From assembly GCA_026225235.1 (NCBI GenBank), contig JAMFSK010000105.1:1-47004 (forward strand): 47,004 nucleotides of DNA, in the 5' to 3' direction. Both the position numbers and the translations under genes were made by a program. The notes beneath the pieces are model-generated. The model saw only the letters and a program-made list of their open reading frames with translations. It ran no database searches and had not been told where the DNA came from. Positions 8,353 to 17,458 of this stretch are shown here, in pieces (the first letter of the stretch is position 1; every line of letters begins with the position of its first letter). The stretch comes from Burkholderiales bacterium (GTDB lineage Bacteria; Pseudomonadota; Gammaproteobacteria; Burkholderiales; Burkholderiaceae).

Positions 8353-9597
8353 TCAAGCTACCGTCATGCTACGAACCAGCTTGGCGATAAACGCTTCGCA
8401 TTGGGCGATCTGATCGAGCAAGACGAACTCGTTCGGCTTGTGCGCCTGTTCGATATCGCCCGGGCCGCAGATCACGCTCGGGATGCCCGCGCGCTGGAAC
8501 AAGCCCGCTTCTGTCCCATACGCCACCTTGTGCGTCTCACGATTGGCCGTCAACGCCCGCACCAGTTGCGTGATCGCATCCTGCTCCGAGGCTTCGAGCG
8601 ACGGTGACATCGACCGCTGCTGGAATTCGATCGATGCATGCGGGGCGACCTTGCGCATCTCGGGCACGAGGATGTCGCGCGCATACGCCTCGATCTGCGC
8701 GATCAGCTTGTGCGAGTCGACCGCCGGGAGAGTCCGATATTCGAAGGTGAATTCACAGTTGGCGGGGACCGTATTCACGGCGATACCGCCGTGGATGATG
8801 CCGGTCGATGCCGTGGAGAAGGGCACATCGAAGTCTTCATCGAACGGACCATTGCGCTTGAGGCCGTCGGCGATGTCGCGGATGTGGCAGATCAGACGCG
8901 CTGCATATTCGATCGCGTTGACGCCCTTGGGTGTCAACGACGAATGGGTCGCGTGACCGTTCACGCAGCAGCGAAACGAACTGATGCTCTTGTGAGCAAC
9001 GATCGGACGCATGCTGGTCGGCTCGCCGACGATACAGCCATCCGGCCGGATGCCTCGTTCCTGAAGTTCAGCGATCATCGACGGCGCTCCGACACAGCCG
9101 ATTTCCTCATCATAGGAAAACGCGAAGTGCACAGGCTTGTCGAGTTTCGTAGCGAACAGTTCGGGCAGCGCGGTCAGCACCACGCCGATATAACCCTTCA
9201 TATCGCAGCTGCCGCGGCCGAACAACTTGCCGTCGCGGATAACGGGCTGGAACGGATCGCTGTCCCACTGTTGTCCATCGACCGGCACTACATCGGTGTG
9301 GCCCGACAGCACGACGCCGCCTTGCGTCGCGCCGTTGGCGGCGGCGATGGTGGCAAACAGGTTGGCCTTGTTCCGGCCGCTGTCGTAGGTCAGCGTCGAT
9401 GCAATGCCGTGCTGCGCGAGATGGTCTCGTATCGTCTCGATCAAGCCGAGATTCGACTCGCGGCTGACCGTATTGAAGGCAATCAGGCGCTCGATCCAGT
9501 CGAGCGAGCGCAGCCGGCTCGATTCTTTCCGGCCCGGTGCGGGGCTCGCGTTGCTGCTCTGTTCAACAGCACGCGCGGTTTCAGCCGTAACGGACAT
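8353..9597 (-). CDS. argE: Acetylornithine deacetylase ArgE
   Basis: M20-family zinc metallopeptidase that hydrolyses N-acetylornithine to ornithine in arginine synthesis. The metal and catalytic motifs are visible: LSGHTDVVPV (His100, Asp102), GRGSCDMKGY, and SYDEEIGCVGAP with the catalytic Glu pair. GYI following the DMK segment is typical of ArgE. It has 414 residues against ~385 in E. coli, the excess being a disordered Ser/Ala-rich leader of ~30 residues. The start ATG 9597 has AGGAG about 6-7 bases upstream. It lies alone, convergent with potI, and 93 bases beyond the mfd stop on the same strand. A related M20 amidohydrolase is possible, but the match to ArgE is good. Confidence 0.86.
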   Translation of the reverse strand: MSVTAETARAVEQSSNASPAPGRKESSRLRSLDWIERLIAFNTVSRESNLGLIETIRDHLAQHGIASTLTYDSGRNKANLFATIAAANGATQGGVVLSGHTDVVPVDGQQWDSDPFQPVIRDGKLFGRGSCDMKGYIGVVLTALPELFATKLDKPVHFAFSYDEEIGCVGAPSMIAELQERGIRPDGCIVGEPTSMRPIVAHKSISSFRCCVNGHATHSSLTPKGVNAIEYAARLICHIRDIADGLKRNGPFDEDFDVPFSTASTGIIHGGIAVNTVPANCEFTFEYRTLPAVDSHKLIAQIEAYARDILVPEMRKVAPHASIEFQQRSMSPSLEASEQDAITQLVRALTANRETHKVAYGTEAGLFQRAGIPSVICGPGDIEQAHKPNEFVLLDQIAQCEAFIAKLVRSMTVA

Positions 9598-9690
9598 GAC
9601 AGCTCTCCTGCGAGGGTAGTCCGTCGATCATAGCCCAACTCGTGGCCGGGCGCCGGAACCCCAGCGGGCCTTAGCGCGACGGGCAGGGCT

Positions 9691-12600
9691 CTACCGGCCC
9701 GGTGCCGTCGCTGCCTGCCGAACCGGCGCGCCCAGCGCGCGCAGCGTTTCCTTGATTGTCGCGACCCGCACCGTGAAGTCGGGGCTGCGTGCCTCGATGC
9801 GCAGCTTGTCCTGGCCGGCCAGCTTGATATGCCGGTTCTTTTGGACCATTTCGATGATCCGCATCGCATCGATCGGTGGATTCGGCACGAACTGGAGCGC
9901 AATCACGTCCTCCGAAGCGTCGATCTTCGCTACGCCAAGCGGTTTCGCCGACAGGCGCAGACGGTGCGTCTCGACGAGCGCCTGTGCTTGCGGCGGCAGC
10001 TTGCCGAAACGGTCGATCAATTCCTCGTGGACGTTGTCTATCGAATCGCTCGTCTCGCAGTTCGCGAGCCGTTTGTACAAGGACAGCCGTTCCTGCACAT
10101 CGCCGCAGTAATCCGACGGCAGGATCGCGGGCATATGCAGATTGATTTCTGTCGTCGCGGCGAGCGGCGCAAGCAGATCAGGCTCCCTGCCTTCCTTGAG
10201 CGCCTTGACCGCGTCATTGAGCATGTCGGTGTAGAGCTGGAAACCGATCTCGTGGATTTCACCCGACTGCTTGTCGCCGAGCACCTCGCCCGCGCCCCGG
10301 ATCTCGAGGTCGTGCATGGCCAGGTAGAAGCCCGCACCGAGTTCCTCCATCTGTTGGATTGCTTCGAGGCGTCGCGTGGCCTGTTTGGTCAGCGCCGACG
10401 GGTCATGGACCATCATGTAGGCATAGGCCTGATGGTGCGAACGACCGACCCGGCCGCGCAGTTGGTGAAGCTGTGCGAGACCGAATTTGTCGGCGCGGTG
10501 CAGCAGGATCGTGTTTGCAGTCGGCACGTCGATGCCGGTTTCGATAATGGTCGTGCAAAGCAGCACATTGGCGCGCTGTGAGACGAAGTCGCGCATCACG
10601 CGTTCGAGTTCGCGCTCATGCATCTGGCCATGGGCGACGACGATCCGCGCCTCAGGTACAAGTTGCTCGAGGTGGGCTCTGCGGTTTTCGATCGTCTCGA
10701 CTTCGTTATGCAGGTAGTAGACCTGGCCCCCGCGCTTGAGCTCGCGGAGCATCGCCTCGCGGACCACGCCGTCTTCTTCCCGACGCACGAAGGTCTTGAT
10801 GGCGAGCCGTTTTTGCGGAGCGGTCGCGATCACCGAGAAGTCGCGCAGACCCTCGAGTGCCATGCCAAGCGTTCGCGGAATCGGCGTCGCGGTCAGCGTG
10901 AGCACGTCGACCTCGGCGCGCAAAGCCTTGAAGCCTTCCTTCTGACGCACGCCGAAGCGGTGCTCCTCGTCGATGATCACCAAGCCGAGCCGCTTGAATT
11001 TCACGTCCGGCGAAAGCAGCTTGTGCGTGCCGATGACGATATCAACCGTGCCGTCATTGAGCGCCGCGATGGCCGCGGAGACTTCCTTGGTCGACTTGAA
11101 ACGCGACAGTTCAGCGATCCGCACAGGCCAATCGGCAAAGCGGTCGGAGAAGGTCTGGAAATGCTGTTCGGCCAGCAGCGTGGTCGGCGAAAGAATAGCG
11201 ACTTGTTTGCCGCCCAGCACCGCGATGAACGCCGCACGCAGGGCGACTTCCGTCTTGCCGAAGCCGACGTCACCGCACACCAGGCGGTCCATCGGCTTGC
11301 CGCTGGTCATGTCGGCGATCACGGCTGAAATCGCCGCGTCCTGATCAGGGGTTTCCTCGAAGCCGAAGCTTTCTGCAAACTTTTCGTAGTCGCGTGGGTC
11401 GAGCGGGAAGGCATGCCCCTGGCGCAGCGCACGGCGCGCATAGAGGTTCAGCAATTCGGCCGCGGTGTCGCGGATCTGCTGGGCGGCCTTGCGGCGCGCC
11501 TTGTCCCATTGCCCAGAGCCGAGCGCATGCAATGGAGCCGTATCCGGGTCGGCGCCGCTGTAGCGCGAGATCGCGTGGAGCTGCGAGACCGGCACGTAGA
11601 GCTTGCTGTCGGATGCGTACTGGAGGTGCAGGAACTCGGTCTCGCCTTCGCCGAGGTCCATCGTGATGAGCCCGAGATAGCGTCCGATGCCATGCTGTGA
11701 GTGGACCACGGGGTCGCCGATCTTGAGTTCCGACAGGTCGCGGACCATCGAGTCGACATTGCTCGCCTGTTCCTGGCGGCGCCGTCCGCCGCGACGCGCG
11801 AGCTTGCCGTAGAGCTCGTTTTCCGTGACGAGCGCGACTCCTTCACCGCGCAGCACGAAGCCGCTCGCGAGCGGTGCGATGGCAATGCCGAACGTGGTCG
11901 ACGGGTCGGCCGCGAACGCGTCGAAGCTGTCGACGAGATGGGCGCGCAGGCCGTTATCCGCCATCAACTGGACGATCGTTTCCCGCCGGCCCGCCGACTC
12001 GGCAATCAGCAGGACCCGTTGCACGCCCGCGCTCACAAAACTGCGAAGCGACATGACCGGGTCGTCGGCATGACGATCGACCGAGAGGTTCGGCAGGGTG
12101 CTGGCCCAGTCGCCGCTGCCGGTATCGCCGGGCGCGGGCAGCCCCAGGCGTGCAAACGGCTTGGCCAGGATGAACAGGTCTTCATCGGTCAGGAACAGGC
12201 GCGACGGTTCGAGGATCGGCCGTTCCCGGTCATGCGACAGGAAGGCGTGGCGTTGCCGGGTGTCGTTGGTAAAGCGACGGATCGCGGCTTCGAGATCGCC
12301 CACCATGATCAGTTGCGCATCGGCGGGCAGGTAATGGAAGAGCGTCGCGGTTTCTTCGAAGAAAAGCGGCAGGTAATACTCGATCCCGGCCGACGGCACG
12401 CCGGTGCCGATATCCTTGTAGATCGGCGAGCGGCTCGGGTCGCCCTCGAAGGTCTCGCGCCAGCGGCCCCGAAATGCCGTGCGGGCCGCTTCGTCGAAGG
12501 GAAATTCACGGCCCGGCAAGAGCCGGACTTCACGAACCGGGTAAAGACTGCGCTGGGTGTCGGGATCGAACGCCCGGATCGAATCGACCTGGTCGTCGAA

Positions 12601-13212
12601 CATGTCGATCCGGTAAGGCAGGGGGGAGCCCATCGGGAACAGGTCGATCAGGCCGCCGCGCACGCAGTATTCACCGGGGCGCATGACCTGGCCCACGTGC
12701 TCATAGCTCGCCAGCGTGAGCTGCGCCTTGAGCTTCGCTTCATCCAGCCGCTCGCCCTGCGCGAATTCGAAGGTATAGGCCGCCATGAACGAGGCCGGCG
12801 GCATCCGGTAGAGCGCCGTCGTCGCCGGCACGATCAGGATGTCGCAGCGACCCGCGTCGAGATCGTGCAGCGTCGCGAGGCGCTCGGAGATCAGATCCTG
12901 ATGGGGCGAGAACGAGTCGTACGGCAGCGTTTCCCAGTCCGGCAGCAGACGCACCCGCGCTTCGGGTGCGAAATAGCTGATTTCGGCGGACAGGCGTTGC
13001 GCGTCGACCGCGCTGGCGCAAAGGACAGCCAGCAAAGGGAGTTTGCCCCGATGCTGCCTGAAGTAACGGGCGATCAGCAGCGCGTCGGACGAGCCATGGG
13101 TACCGTCGAACGCGAAACGATGCCCCGGCTTGGCCAGCGGCACGGGCGCGGGCACTAGGGAGACAGGCGGCACGGCCGGCGCGGCAGACGGGACGACAGG
13201 CTGGTCAGACAT
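9691..13212 (-). CDS. mfd: Transcription-repair coupling factor Mfd
   Basis: Large DNA translocase (1173 aa, normal family size ~1150) that displaces RNA polymerase stalled at DNA damage and recruits UvrA. Domain order: UvrB-like N-terminal region (about 20-400, with LPDWETLPYDSFSPHQDL), RNA-polymerase-interacting domain (about 495-560, KIGDPVVHSQHGIGRYLG), helicase domain 1 with GDVGFGKT (647-654) and DEEHRFGV, TATPIPRTL, helicase domain 2 with GRVGRSHHQAYAY, and the C-terminal TRCF domain. The N-terminal start MSDQPVVPSAAPAV is followed by a Pro/Ala-rich leader. It is divergent from ispD. A perfect -10 element TATAAT lies about 150 bases upstream. Confidence 0.97.
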   Translation of the reverse strand: MSDQPVVPSAAPAVPPVSLVPAPVPLAKPGHRFAFDGTHGSSDALLIARYFRQHRGKLPLLAVLCASAVDAQRLSAEISYFAPEARVRLLPDWETLPYDSFSPHQDLISERLATLHDLDAGRCDILIVPATTALYRMPPASFMAAYTFEFAQGERLDEAKLKAQLTLASYEHVGQVMRPGEYCVRGGLIDLFPMGSPLPYRIDMFDDQVDSIRAFDPDTQRSLYPVREVRLLPGREFPFDEAARTAFRGRWRETFEGDPSRSPIYKDIGTGVPSAGIEYYLPLFFEETATLFHYLPADAQLIMVGDLEAAIRRFTNDTRQRHAFLSHDRERPILEPSRLFLTDEDLFILAKPFARLGLPAPGDTGSGDWASTLPNLSVDRHADDPVMSLRSFVSAGVQRVLLIAESAGRRETIVQLMADNGLRAHLVDSFDAFAADPSTTFGIAIAPLASGFVLRGEGVALVTENELYGKLARRGGRRRQEQASNVDSMVRDLSELKIGDPVVHSQHGIGRYLGLITMDLGEGETEFLHLQYASDSKLYVPVSQLHAISRYSGADPDTAPLHALGSGQWDKARRKAAQQIRDTAAELLNLYARRALRQGHAFPLDPRDYEKFAESFGFEETPDQDAAISAVIADMTSGKPMDRLVCGDVGFGKTEVALRAAFIAVLGGKQVAILSPTTLLAEQHFQTFSDRFADWPVRIAELSRFKSTKEVSAAIAALNDGTVDIVIGTHKLLSPDVKFKRLGLVIIDEEHRFGVRQKEGFKALRAEVDVLTLTATPIPRTLGMALEGLRDFSVIATAPQKRLAIKTFVRREEDGVVREAMLRELKRGGQVYYLHNEVETIENRRAHLEQLVPEARIVVAHGQMHERELERVMRDFVSQRANVLLCTTIIETGIDVPTANTILLHRADKFGLAQLHQLRGRVGRSHHQAYAYMMVHDPSALTKQATRRLEAIQQMEELGAGFYLAMHDLEIRGAGEVLGDKQSGEIHEIGFQLYTDMLNDAVKALKEGREPDLLAPLAATTEINLHMPAILPSDYCGDVQERLSLYKRLANCETSDSIDNVHEELIDRFGKLPPQAQALVETHRLRLSAKPLGVAKIDASEDVIALQFVPNPPIDAMRIIEMVQKNRHIKLAGQDKLRIEARSPDFTVRVATIKETLRALGAPVRQAATAPGR

Positions 13213-13364
13213 AAGCGGTTCTTCGGGCTCTTTCTGGGTGCTTTAAATGACGGCACCCCGGTGCGCAAGCGGACCGGGGGCAAACAACGCGTGGCTTGCA
13301 GAGTACCGCGAAGCCGCACCCGATGCAGCGTATTGAGAATCCTGCGTACAGGCGGCGAGCCGAT

Positions 13365-13370
13365 ATTATA
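13365..13370 (-). promoter_or_regulatory. Candidate -10 element for mfd
   Basis: Minus strand TATAAT, a perfect sigma-70 -10 hexamer, about 150 bases before the mfd start. The hexamer expected at -35 (CAAGTC) is poor. The same A/T island could supply a -10 (TATTAT or TATAGA) for ispD on the other strand. Confidence 0.45.
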
Positions 13371-13404
13371 GAATTCGCTCCTTCTTCGACTTGCCGTTTT
13401 TCGC

Positions 13405-14124
13405 GTGAACGCTCGCCAGACTGACCGACTGTACGTTCTGATCCCCTCGGCAGGGGTCGGCGCACGCGCGGGCGCCACGATGCCCAAGCAGTATCGCGAG
13501 ATCGGCGGGCGGCCCTTGTTGCACTACACGCTTGCGGCATTCGACGTCTGCGAGGAGTTAGCCCAGATCCTCGTCGTGCTGTCCGCCGACGACAGTCATT
13601 TCGATACCCTGGATTTCAGCGGACTGCGTTTCGCGGCGCGGCGTTGCGGCGGCCCGACACGTCATGCGAGCGTGCTCAACGGGCTCGGTGCGCTTGCCGA
13701 GTTCGGTGCGAGCGATGACGACTGGGTGCTGGTCCACGATGCGGCCCGGCCCGGCGTGACACCTGAGCTGATTCGCGCGCTCGTCAAGGCGGTGAAGGAC
13801 GACGCGGTGGGCGGTATCATCGCCATGCCCCTTGCCGATACGCTCAAGCGCGCCGCGCTCGATCCTCAACTCGCTCGCATCGGTCATACCGAACCGCGCG
13901 AGGGCTTGTGGCTTGCGCAGACGCCGCAGATGTTCCGCATCGGTCTGCTGCGCGACGCCTTGCTGCGCGCGCAACAGGAAGGTTTTGCGGTGACCGACGA
14001 AGCGAGCGCGCTCGAACGGCTTGGTCATCAGCCGCTACTCGTGCCGGGCACGATGCGCAACTTCAAGGTCACCTATCCGGAAGACTTCGCGATGGCCGAA
14101 GCGATCCTCGTCGGCAAGCGCTGA
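13405..14124 (+). CDS. ispD: 2-C-methyl-D-erythritol 4-phosphate cytidylyltransferase IspD
   Basis: Third enzyme of the MEP isoprenoid pathway; it joins MEP and CTP to make CDP-methylerythritol. The N-terminal nucleotide-binding loop is visible as [17 protein letters not shown], and [14 protein letters not shown] and [12 protein letters not shown] are family landmarks. It has 239 residues, a normal length. I use GTG 13405, giving [14 protein letters not shown]. No strong Shine-Dalgarno is visible and the leader is short, so a slightly different start is possible. ispF follows after 42 bases, the usual ispDF pair, so the two are probably co-transcribed. Confidence 0.95.
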   Translation: MNARQTDRLYVLIPSAGVGARAGATMPKQYREIGGRPLLHYTLAAFDVCEELAQILVVLSADDSHFDTLDFSGLRFAARRCGGPTRHASVLNGLGALAEFGASDDDWVLVHDAARPGVTPELIRALVKAVKDDAVGGIIAMPLADTLKRAALDPQLARIGHTEPREGLWLAQTPQMFRIGLLRDALLRAQQEGFAVTDEASALERLGHQPLLVPGTMRNFKVTYPEDFAMAEAILVGKR

Positions 14125-14166
14125 GCGCGCCGGCCTAGCAGCACTCCAGAACACACAGGAATTGAC

Positions 14167-14649
14167 ATGACGGCTTTGCGAATCGGACAAGGGTATGACG
14201 TGCACGCGCTGGTGACGGGCCGGCCATTGATCATCGGCGGCGTGACGATCCCCTTCGATCGCGGGCTGCTCGGTCACTCGGATGCGGATGTCCTGCTCCA
14301 CGCCGTCACCGACGCCTTGTTCGGTGCTGCCGCGCTGGGCGACATCGGCCGTCACTTCCCAGACACCGACGACGAGTTCCACGGCGCGGACAGCCGCGTG
14401 CTGCTGCGCGAAGCCGCACGGCGTGTGCGTGACGCGGGGTTTTCGATCGTCAATGTCGATACGACCGTGATCGCGCAAAAGCCGAAGCTCTCGCCGCATA
14501 TCGCTGCGATGTGCGCCGTGATCGCCGACGACCTCGGCCTGGGCGTCGATCTGGTCAACGTCAAGGCGAAGACCAATGAGAAGCTGGGCTACCTAGGACG
14601 CGAGGAAGGTATCGAGGCCCAGGCGATCGTGATGCTTGAGAAGCGCTAG
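14167..14649 (+). CDS. ispF: 2-C-methyl-D-erythritol 2,4-cyclodiphosphate synthase IspF
   Basis: Fifth enzyme of the MEP pathway, a homotrimer that cyclises CDP-ME 2-phosphate with loss of CMP. It shows the metal-binding GYDVHAL (Asp/His near residues 10-12), the signature [19 protein letters not shown] with the third zinc ligand His, and [11 protein letters not shown] near the C-terminus. At 160 residues it has the typical length. The ATG at 14167 follows CACAGGAATTGAC, an acceptable Shine-Dalgarno. It is downstream of ispD and convergent with ahpD, whose stop lies 10 bases away. Confidence 0.96.
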   Translation: MTALRIGQGYDVHALVTGRPLIIGGVTIPFDRGLLGHSDADVLLHAVTDALFGAAALGDIGRHFPDTDDEFHGADSRVLLREAARRVRDAGFSIVNVDTTVIAQKPKLSPHIAAMCAVIADDLGLGVDLVNVKAKTNEKLGYLGREEGIEAQAIVMLEKR

Positions 14650-14659
14650 GGGGGGCCCT

Positions 14660-15184
14660 TCAGCCTCCCTCGGCTGCGATCACCTGGGCGGCCGCGTTGA
14701 TCGTAGCAGCAATGCGCCCGACGTCGCGCAATTGGGTCGAGGAGACCCCCTCATTGACCAGATTGTAATGGTGCGATTTCACGCAGAAGTGGCATTTGCC
14801 GATGATCGAAGCCGCCAGCGCGAACATCTCAAATCGCTTCTTCGCGACCCCACCGTGCGATGCATAGGCGTTCATGCGTAGCCCCGCGGGTTGCCCCTTG
14901 AGATCGGCGCTCTCGGCCATCTCGATATAGGGATACCAGACATTGTTCATACCCATCAGCGCCGCCGCGGTCAGCACCGCCGTGACCTCTTCAGGGGAGA
15001 GCACGCCGGATTCCCGAATGATCGTCACGAGCCGGGTGCTCTTTGCCGCGAATGCCGCAGCCAGCGCGACGCAGACCGCATCGTTGCCCTCGAGCGAGGA
15101 GCGCGCGATTGTGCCGTCGATATTGAGGCGAATATCCTTTGCGTAGTCGGGGATCGCGTCCTTGATCACACCTAGAAATTCCAT
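14660..15184 (-). CDS. ahpD: Alkylhydroperoxidase AhpD
   Basis: Carboxymuconolactone-decarboxylase fold protein with the AhpD redox motif CHFCVKSH: Cys131, Cys134 and His138, preceded by Glu119 in RFEMFALA, the same Glu/Cys/Cys/His set as Mycobacterium tuberculosis AhpD. AhpD reduces AhpC, and is itself a weak peroxidase. The start MEFLGVIKD at 15184 gives 174 residues, and a GAGGAG (minus strand) lies just upstream. A longer frame exists but passes through the ahpC terminator and is rejected. It follows ahpC on the same strand with a terminator between them, so it is probably expressed at a lower level by read-through. Confidence 0.9.
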   Translation of the reverse strand: MEFLGVIKDAIPDYAKDIRLNIDGTIARSSLEGNDAVCVALAAAFAAKSTRLVTIIRESGVLSPEEVTAVLTAAALMGMNNVWYPYIEMAESADLKGQPAGLRMNAYASHGGVAKKRFEMFALAASIIGKCHFCVKSHHYNLVNEGVSSTQLRDVGRIAATINAAAQVIAAEGG

Positions 15185-15206
15185 CCGGTTCTCCTCGTTT
15201 CTCGTG

Positions 15207-15230
15207 AAAAAAAAGCCCGCCGAAGCGGGC
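15207..15230 (-). terminator. Terminator between ahpC and ahpD
   Basis: Minus strand GCCCGCTTCGGCGGGC (6-bp stem, 4-base loop) followed by eight T residues, 17 bases after the ahpC stop. A classic intrinsic terminator, and probably leaky, since ahpD follows directly. Confidence 0.88.
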
Positions 15231-15246
15231 CCTGGGATGCGCACGC

Positions 15247-15795
15247 TTACAGCGTCGCGCCGCCGACCGCGCGATTGCACGGGCACAGTTCATCGGTCTG
15301 CAGCCCGTCGAGGATCCGCAGGACTTCTTCCGGATTGCGGCCGACGTTGAGGTTGTTGACGGAGACATGCTGGATCACATTGTCCGGGTCGACGATAAAC
15401 GTGGCGCGCAGGGCCACGCCGGCTTCCTTGTCGCGTATGCCGAGCTGGTCGATCAACTCGCCCTTCACATCGCCAAACGAATAGTGGTTGAGCTTACTGA
15501 GATCTTTGTGCTCGCGGCGCCAGGCCAGCTTGACGAACTCATTGTCACTGCTGCCGCCGAGCAGTACGGCGTCACGATCGGCGAAGTCCTTGGCAAGCTT
15601 GCCGAATTCGACGATTTCAGTCGGGCAAACGAAGGTGAAGTCCTTCGGATAGAAATAGATGATCTTCCACTTGCCCGGAAACGACTGCTCCGTGAGGGTC
15701 TCGAATGCTGACTGGCCATTTTCTTCGTGGTTATTGAACCCCGGCTTCGCTGCACCGACAGAAAAGGCTTCGAGTTTGTCGCCTACGGTTTTCAT
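15247..15795 (-). CDS. ahpC: Peroxiredoxin AhpC, CxC-tail type
   Basis: Two-cysteine peroxiredoxin that reduces peroxides. The peroxidatic cysteine is Cys57 in DFTFVCPTEI. The C-terminal tail is LCPCNRAVGG with Cys171 and Cys173, which resembles the three-cysteine M. tuberculosis AhpC rather than enterobacterial AhpC, and fits with AhpD as reductant and the absence of an ahpF here. The start MKTVGDKL at 15795 has AGGAG about 10 bases upstream and gives 182 residues. Upstream are a candidate OxyR site and the envZ 3' end. It is separated from ahpD by a terminator. Confidence 0.93.
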   Translation of the reverse strand: MKTVGDKLEAFSVGAAKPGFNNHEENGQSAFETLTEQSFPGKWKIIYFYPKDFTFVCPTEIVEFGKLAKDFADRDAVLLGGSSDNEFVKLAWRREHKDLSKLNHYSFGDVKGELIDQLGIRDKEAGVALRATFIVDPDNVIQHVSVNNLNVGRNPEEVLRILDGLQTDELCPCNRAVGGATL

Positions 15796-15912
15796 GTGCT
15801 TTGCTCCTGGATGGGAAAGAAAAGGCTGCTGCACCTCGATCCTGCTCGCGCAATATCACACCTTCGTTACGCGGCCGAACGTTAACTCTAGTGCTATGAA
15901 TCGCATATACCA

Positions 15913-15950
15913 ATAGATTATTGCTAAGCGCTCCGATAGCTTCCGATTAA
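15913..15950 (-). promoter_or_regulatory. Candidate OxyR operator upstream of ahpC
   Basis: On the plus strand two similar 15-mers, ATAGATTATTGCTAA and ATAGCTTCCGATTAA, lie 8 bases apart. Each keeps the ATAG-N7-CTAT/TTAA layout of OxyR half-sites, close to the known tandem spacing. It is 118-155 bases before the ahpC start. No OxyR gene is in the window. Confidence 0.42.
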
Positions 15951-15978
15951 CGGAGCGATAGCAAAAGGGCGGGAAGTC

Positions 15979-17430
15979 TCAGGCGTCGCGCTTGTTTTCG
16001 CGGGTATCGCGCTTGGCGTCGCGAGCGCCGTCGCGGCTTATTTCACGGGCCGCGTCGCGGACCAGATCGCCGCTGCGCCCCGCGCCGCGGTATTCAGGGA
16101 AGTTCAGCGAGACCTCGAGGCCCGGGCCGGGTTGCCGGTTGCGCAGACGCAAGGCACCCCGATGGCGCGATACCAGCCGCTGCACGATCGCCATGCCGAG
16201 CCCAGTGCCGTCTGCCTGGGTCCGTGCCGCATCGACGCGGTAGAACGGCCGCGTGACGAGCGCGATCTGGTCCTCGGGAATGCCTGGCCCCCGATCCGAC
16301 ACAAACACATCGACCTGCCCATGCTGTGCATAAGTCGCGACACGAATCTGCGGAATATCGTCGTCAGATTGTTTGCCGTACTTGCGTGCATTCTCTAGCA
16401 GGTTGGCGATCACGCGCCGCATATCGGTCGAGTCGCCCTCGATCAACGCGCGTTCCGCGAGTTCGAGCGTGAGGTCGACCCCATCTTCGCTGGCCATGCG
16501 TCCGGCGATCTCGCGTACCAGCCCCGACAAGTCGACCACCTCCGCCGTCCGTTGTGCGGGGCGTGCGTAGTCGAGGAAGCGGCCAATGATTCGATCCATC
16601 TGTTCGATATCATCGACCATCGCGTCTTTGGTCGAGACGTCCGCCGGGCTCATCTCCGTTTCGAGGCGCAGCCGTGCGAGCGGCGTGCGTAGATCGTGAG
16701 AAATGCCGGCGAGCATCACGGCGCGATCGGCCTCGAGTTGTTCGAGGTCGCGCACCATTTGGTTGAAGCTTCGATTGGTCTCGGCCGCCACGCCCATGCC
16801 GCGCTCGGGCAGCGGATCCGGCACTTGGCCCGAGCCGAGCTTGCGGGCCGCCAGGGCCAGCCGGGCGAATGGCCGGTTCACGAGACTGGTAATGAAGGCC
16901 GCACCGAACAAGGACAAGGCGAGCGCGAAGATCCCCCAGCCGAGCCATTGCAGTCCAGTGACGTTGTCGAGCTGATCGCGGTCGAGCGCGACCCAATAGT
17001 CGTCATCGTCGATCTTGAAGCTGATCCAGACACCCGGGATATCGTTGACCGACTGGGCGATCACCGTGTCGTTGCCGAGCCGGCCGCGCACATCGCTTTC
17101 GATCAGCCGGTTCAGCGATTCATCGGGCTGTGCCTGGAACTTGTCGGACGTTTCGCGCGGATAAACACGCACGCCTTCATTGCTCTCGAGATCCTGCAGC
17201 AGCGCACGCCGCAGATCAGGATCGGAATAGAGCAGGGCCGTACGCGTGAGCTTGACGATCGCCACCAACTGCAAGGCCACGCGCTGCGCACGCGGCTCGC
17301 GTTCGATCACGCGGAAGCTCTGGAACCAGGCAGTCAGACTCACTGCGATGAGCAGTGCGATCAACAGGAAGGTACGCCAGAACAATCCGCCAAATGCAAG
17401 CGTCAGCAGGCGCCGGTCAATTCGCATCAC
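15979..17430 (-). CDS. envZ: Sensor histidine kinase EnvZ
   Basis: Inner-membrane osmosensor kinase paired with OmpR. Two membrane segments flank a periplasmic domain (about 17-39 and 165-187), then HAMP (NRPFARLALAARKLG), a dimerisation/phosphoacceptor helix with GISHDLRTPLARLRL (His245, matching His243 in E. coli), and a catalytic domain with N-box NLLENARKYG, SDRGPGIP and GTGLGMAIV. It has 483 residues, slightly longer than E. coli EnvZ (450). The surplus is a C-terminal tail of ~35 residues made of Arg/Asp/Ala/Glu with repeated RD pairs. The initiator at 17430 gives MMRIDRRLLTL. ompR ends 28 bases upstream, forming the usual ompR-envZ operon. Confidence 0.9.
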   Translation of the reverse strand: MMRIDRRLLTLAFGGLFWRTFLLIALLIAVSLTAWFQSFRVIEREPRAQRVALQLVAIVKLTRTALLYSDPDLRRALLQDLESNEGVRVYPRETSDKFQAQPDESLNRLIESDVRGRLGNDTVIAQSVNDIPGVWISFKIDDDDYWVALDRDQLDNVTGLQWLGWGIFALALSLFGAAFITSLVNRPFARLALAARKLGSGQVPDPLPERGMGVAAETNRSFNQMVRDLEQLEADRAVMLAGISHDLRTPLARLRLETEMSPADVSTKDAMVDDIEQMDRIIGRFLDYARPAQRTAEVVDLSGLVREIAGRMASEDGVDLTLELAERALIEGDSTDMRRVIANLLENARKYGKQSDDDIPQIRVATYAQHGQVDVFVSDRGPGIPEDQIALVTRPFYRVDAARTQADGTGLGMAIVQRLVSRHRGALRLRNRQPGPGLEVSLNFPEYRGAGRSGDLVRDAAREISRDGARDAKRDTRENKRDA

Positions 17431-17458
17431 GGCGCCTTCTCAGGAGGCGAGGCAACGA

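Noticed and set aside
14660..15286. A longer start for ahpD (208 residues)
   Set aside because: Its extra codons pass through the ahpC terminator and the upstream part shows no family similarity; the start at 15184 has a ribosome-binding site.
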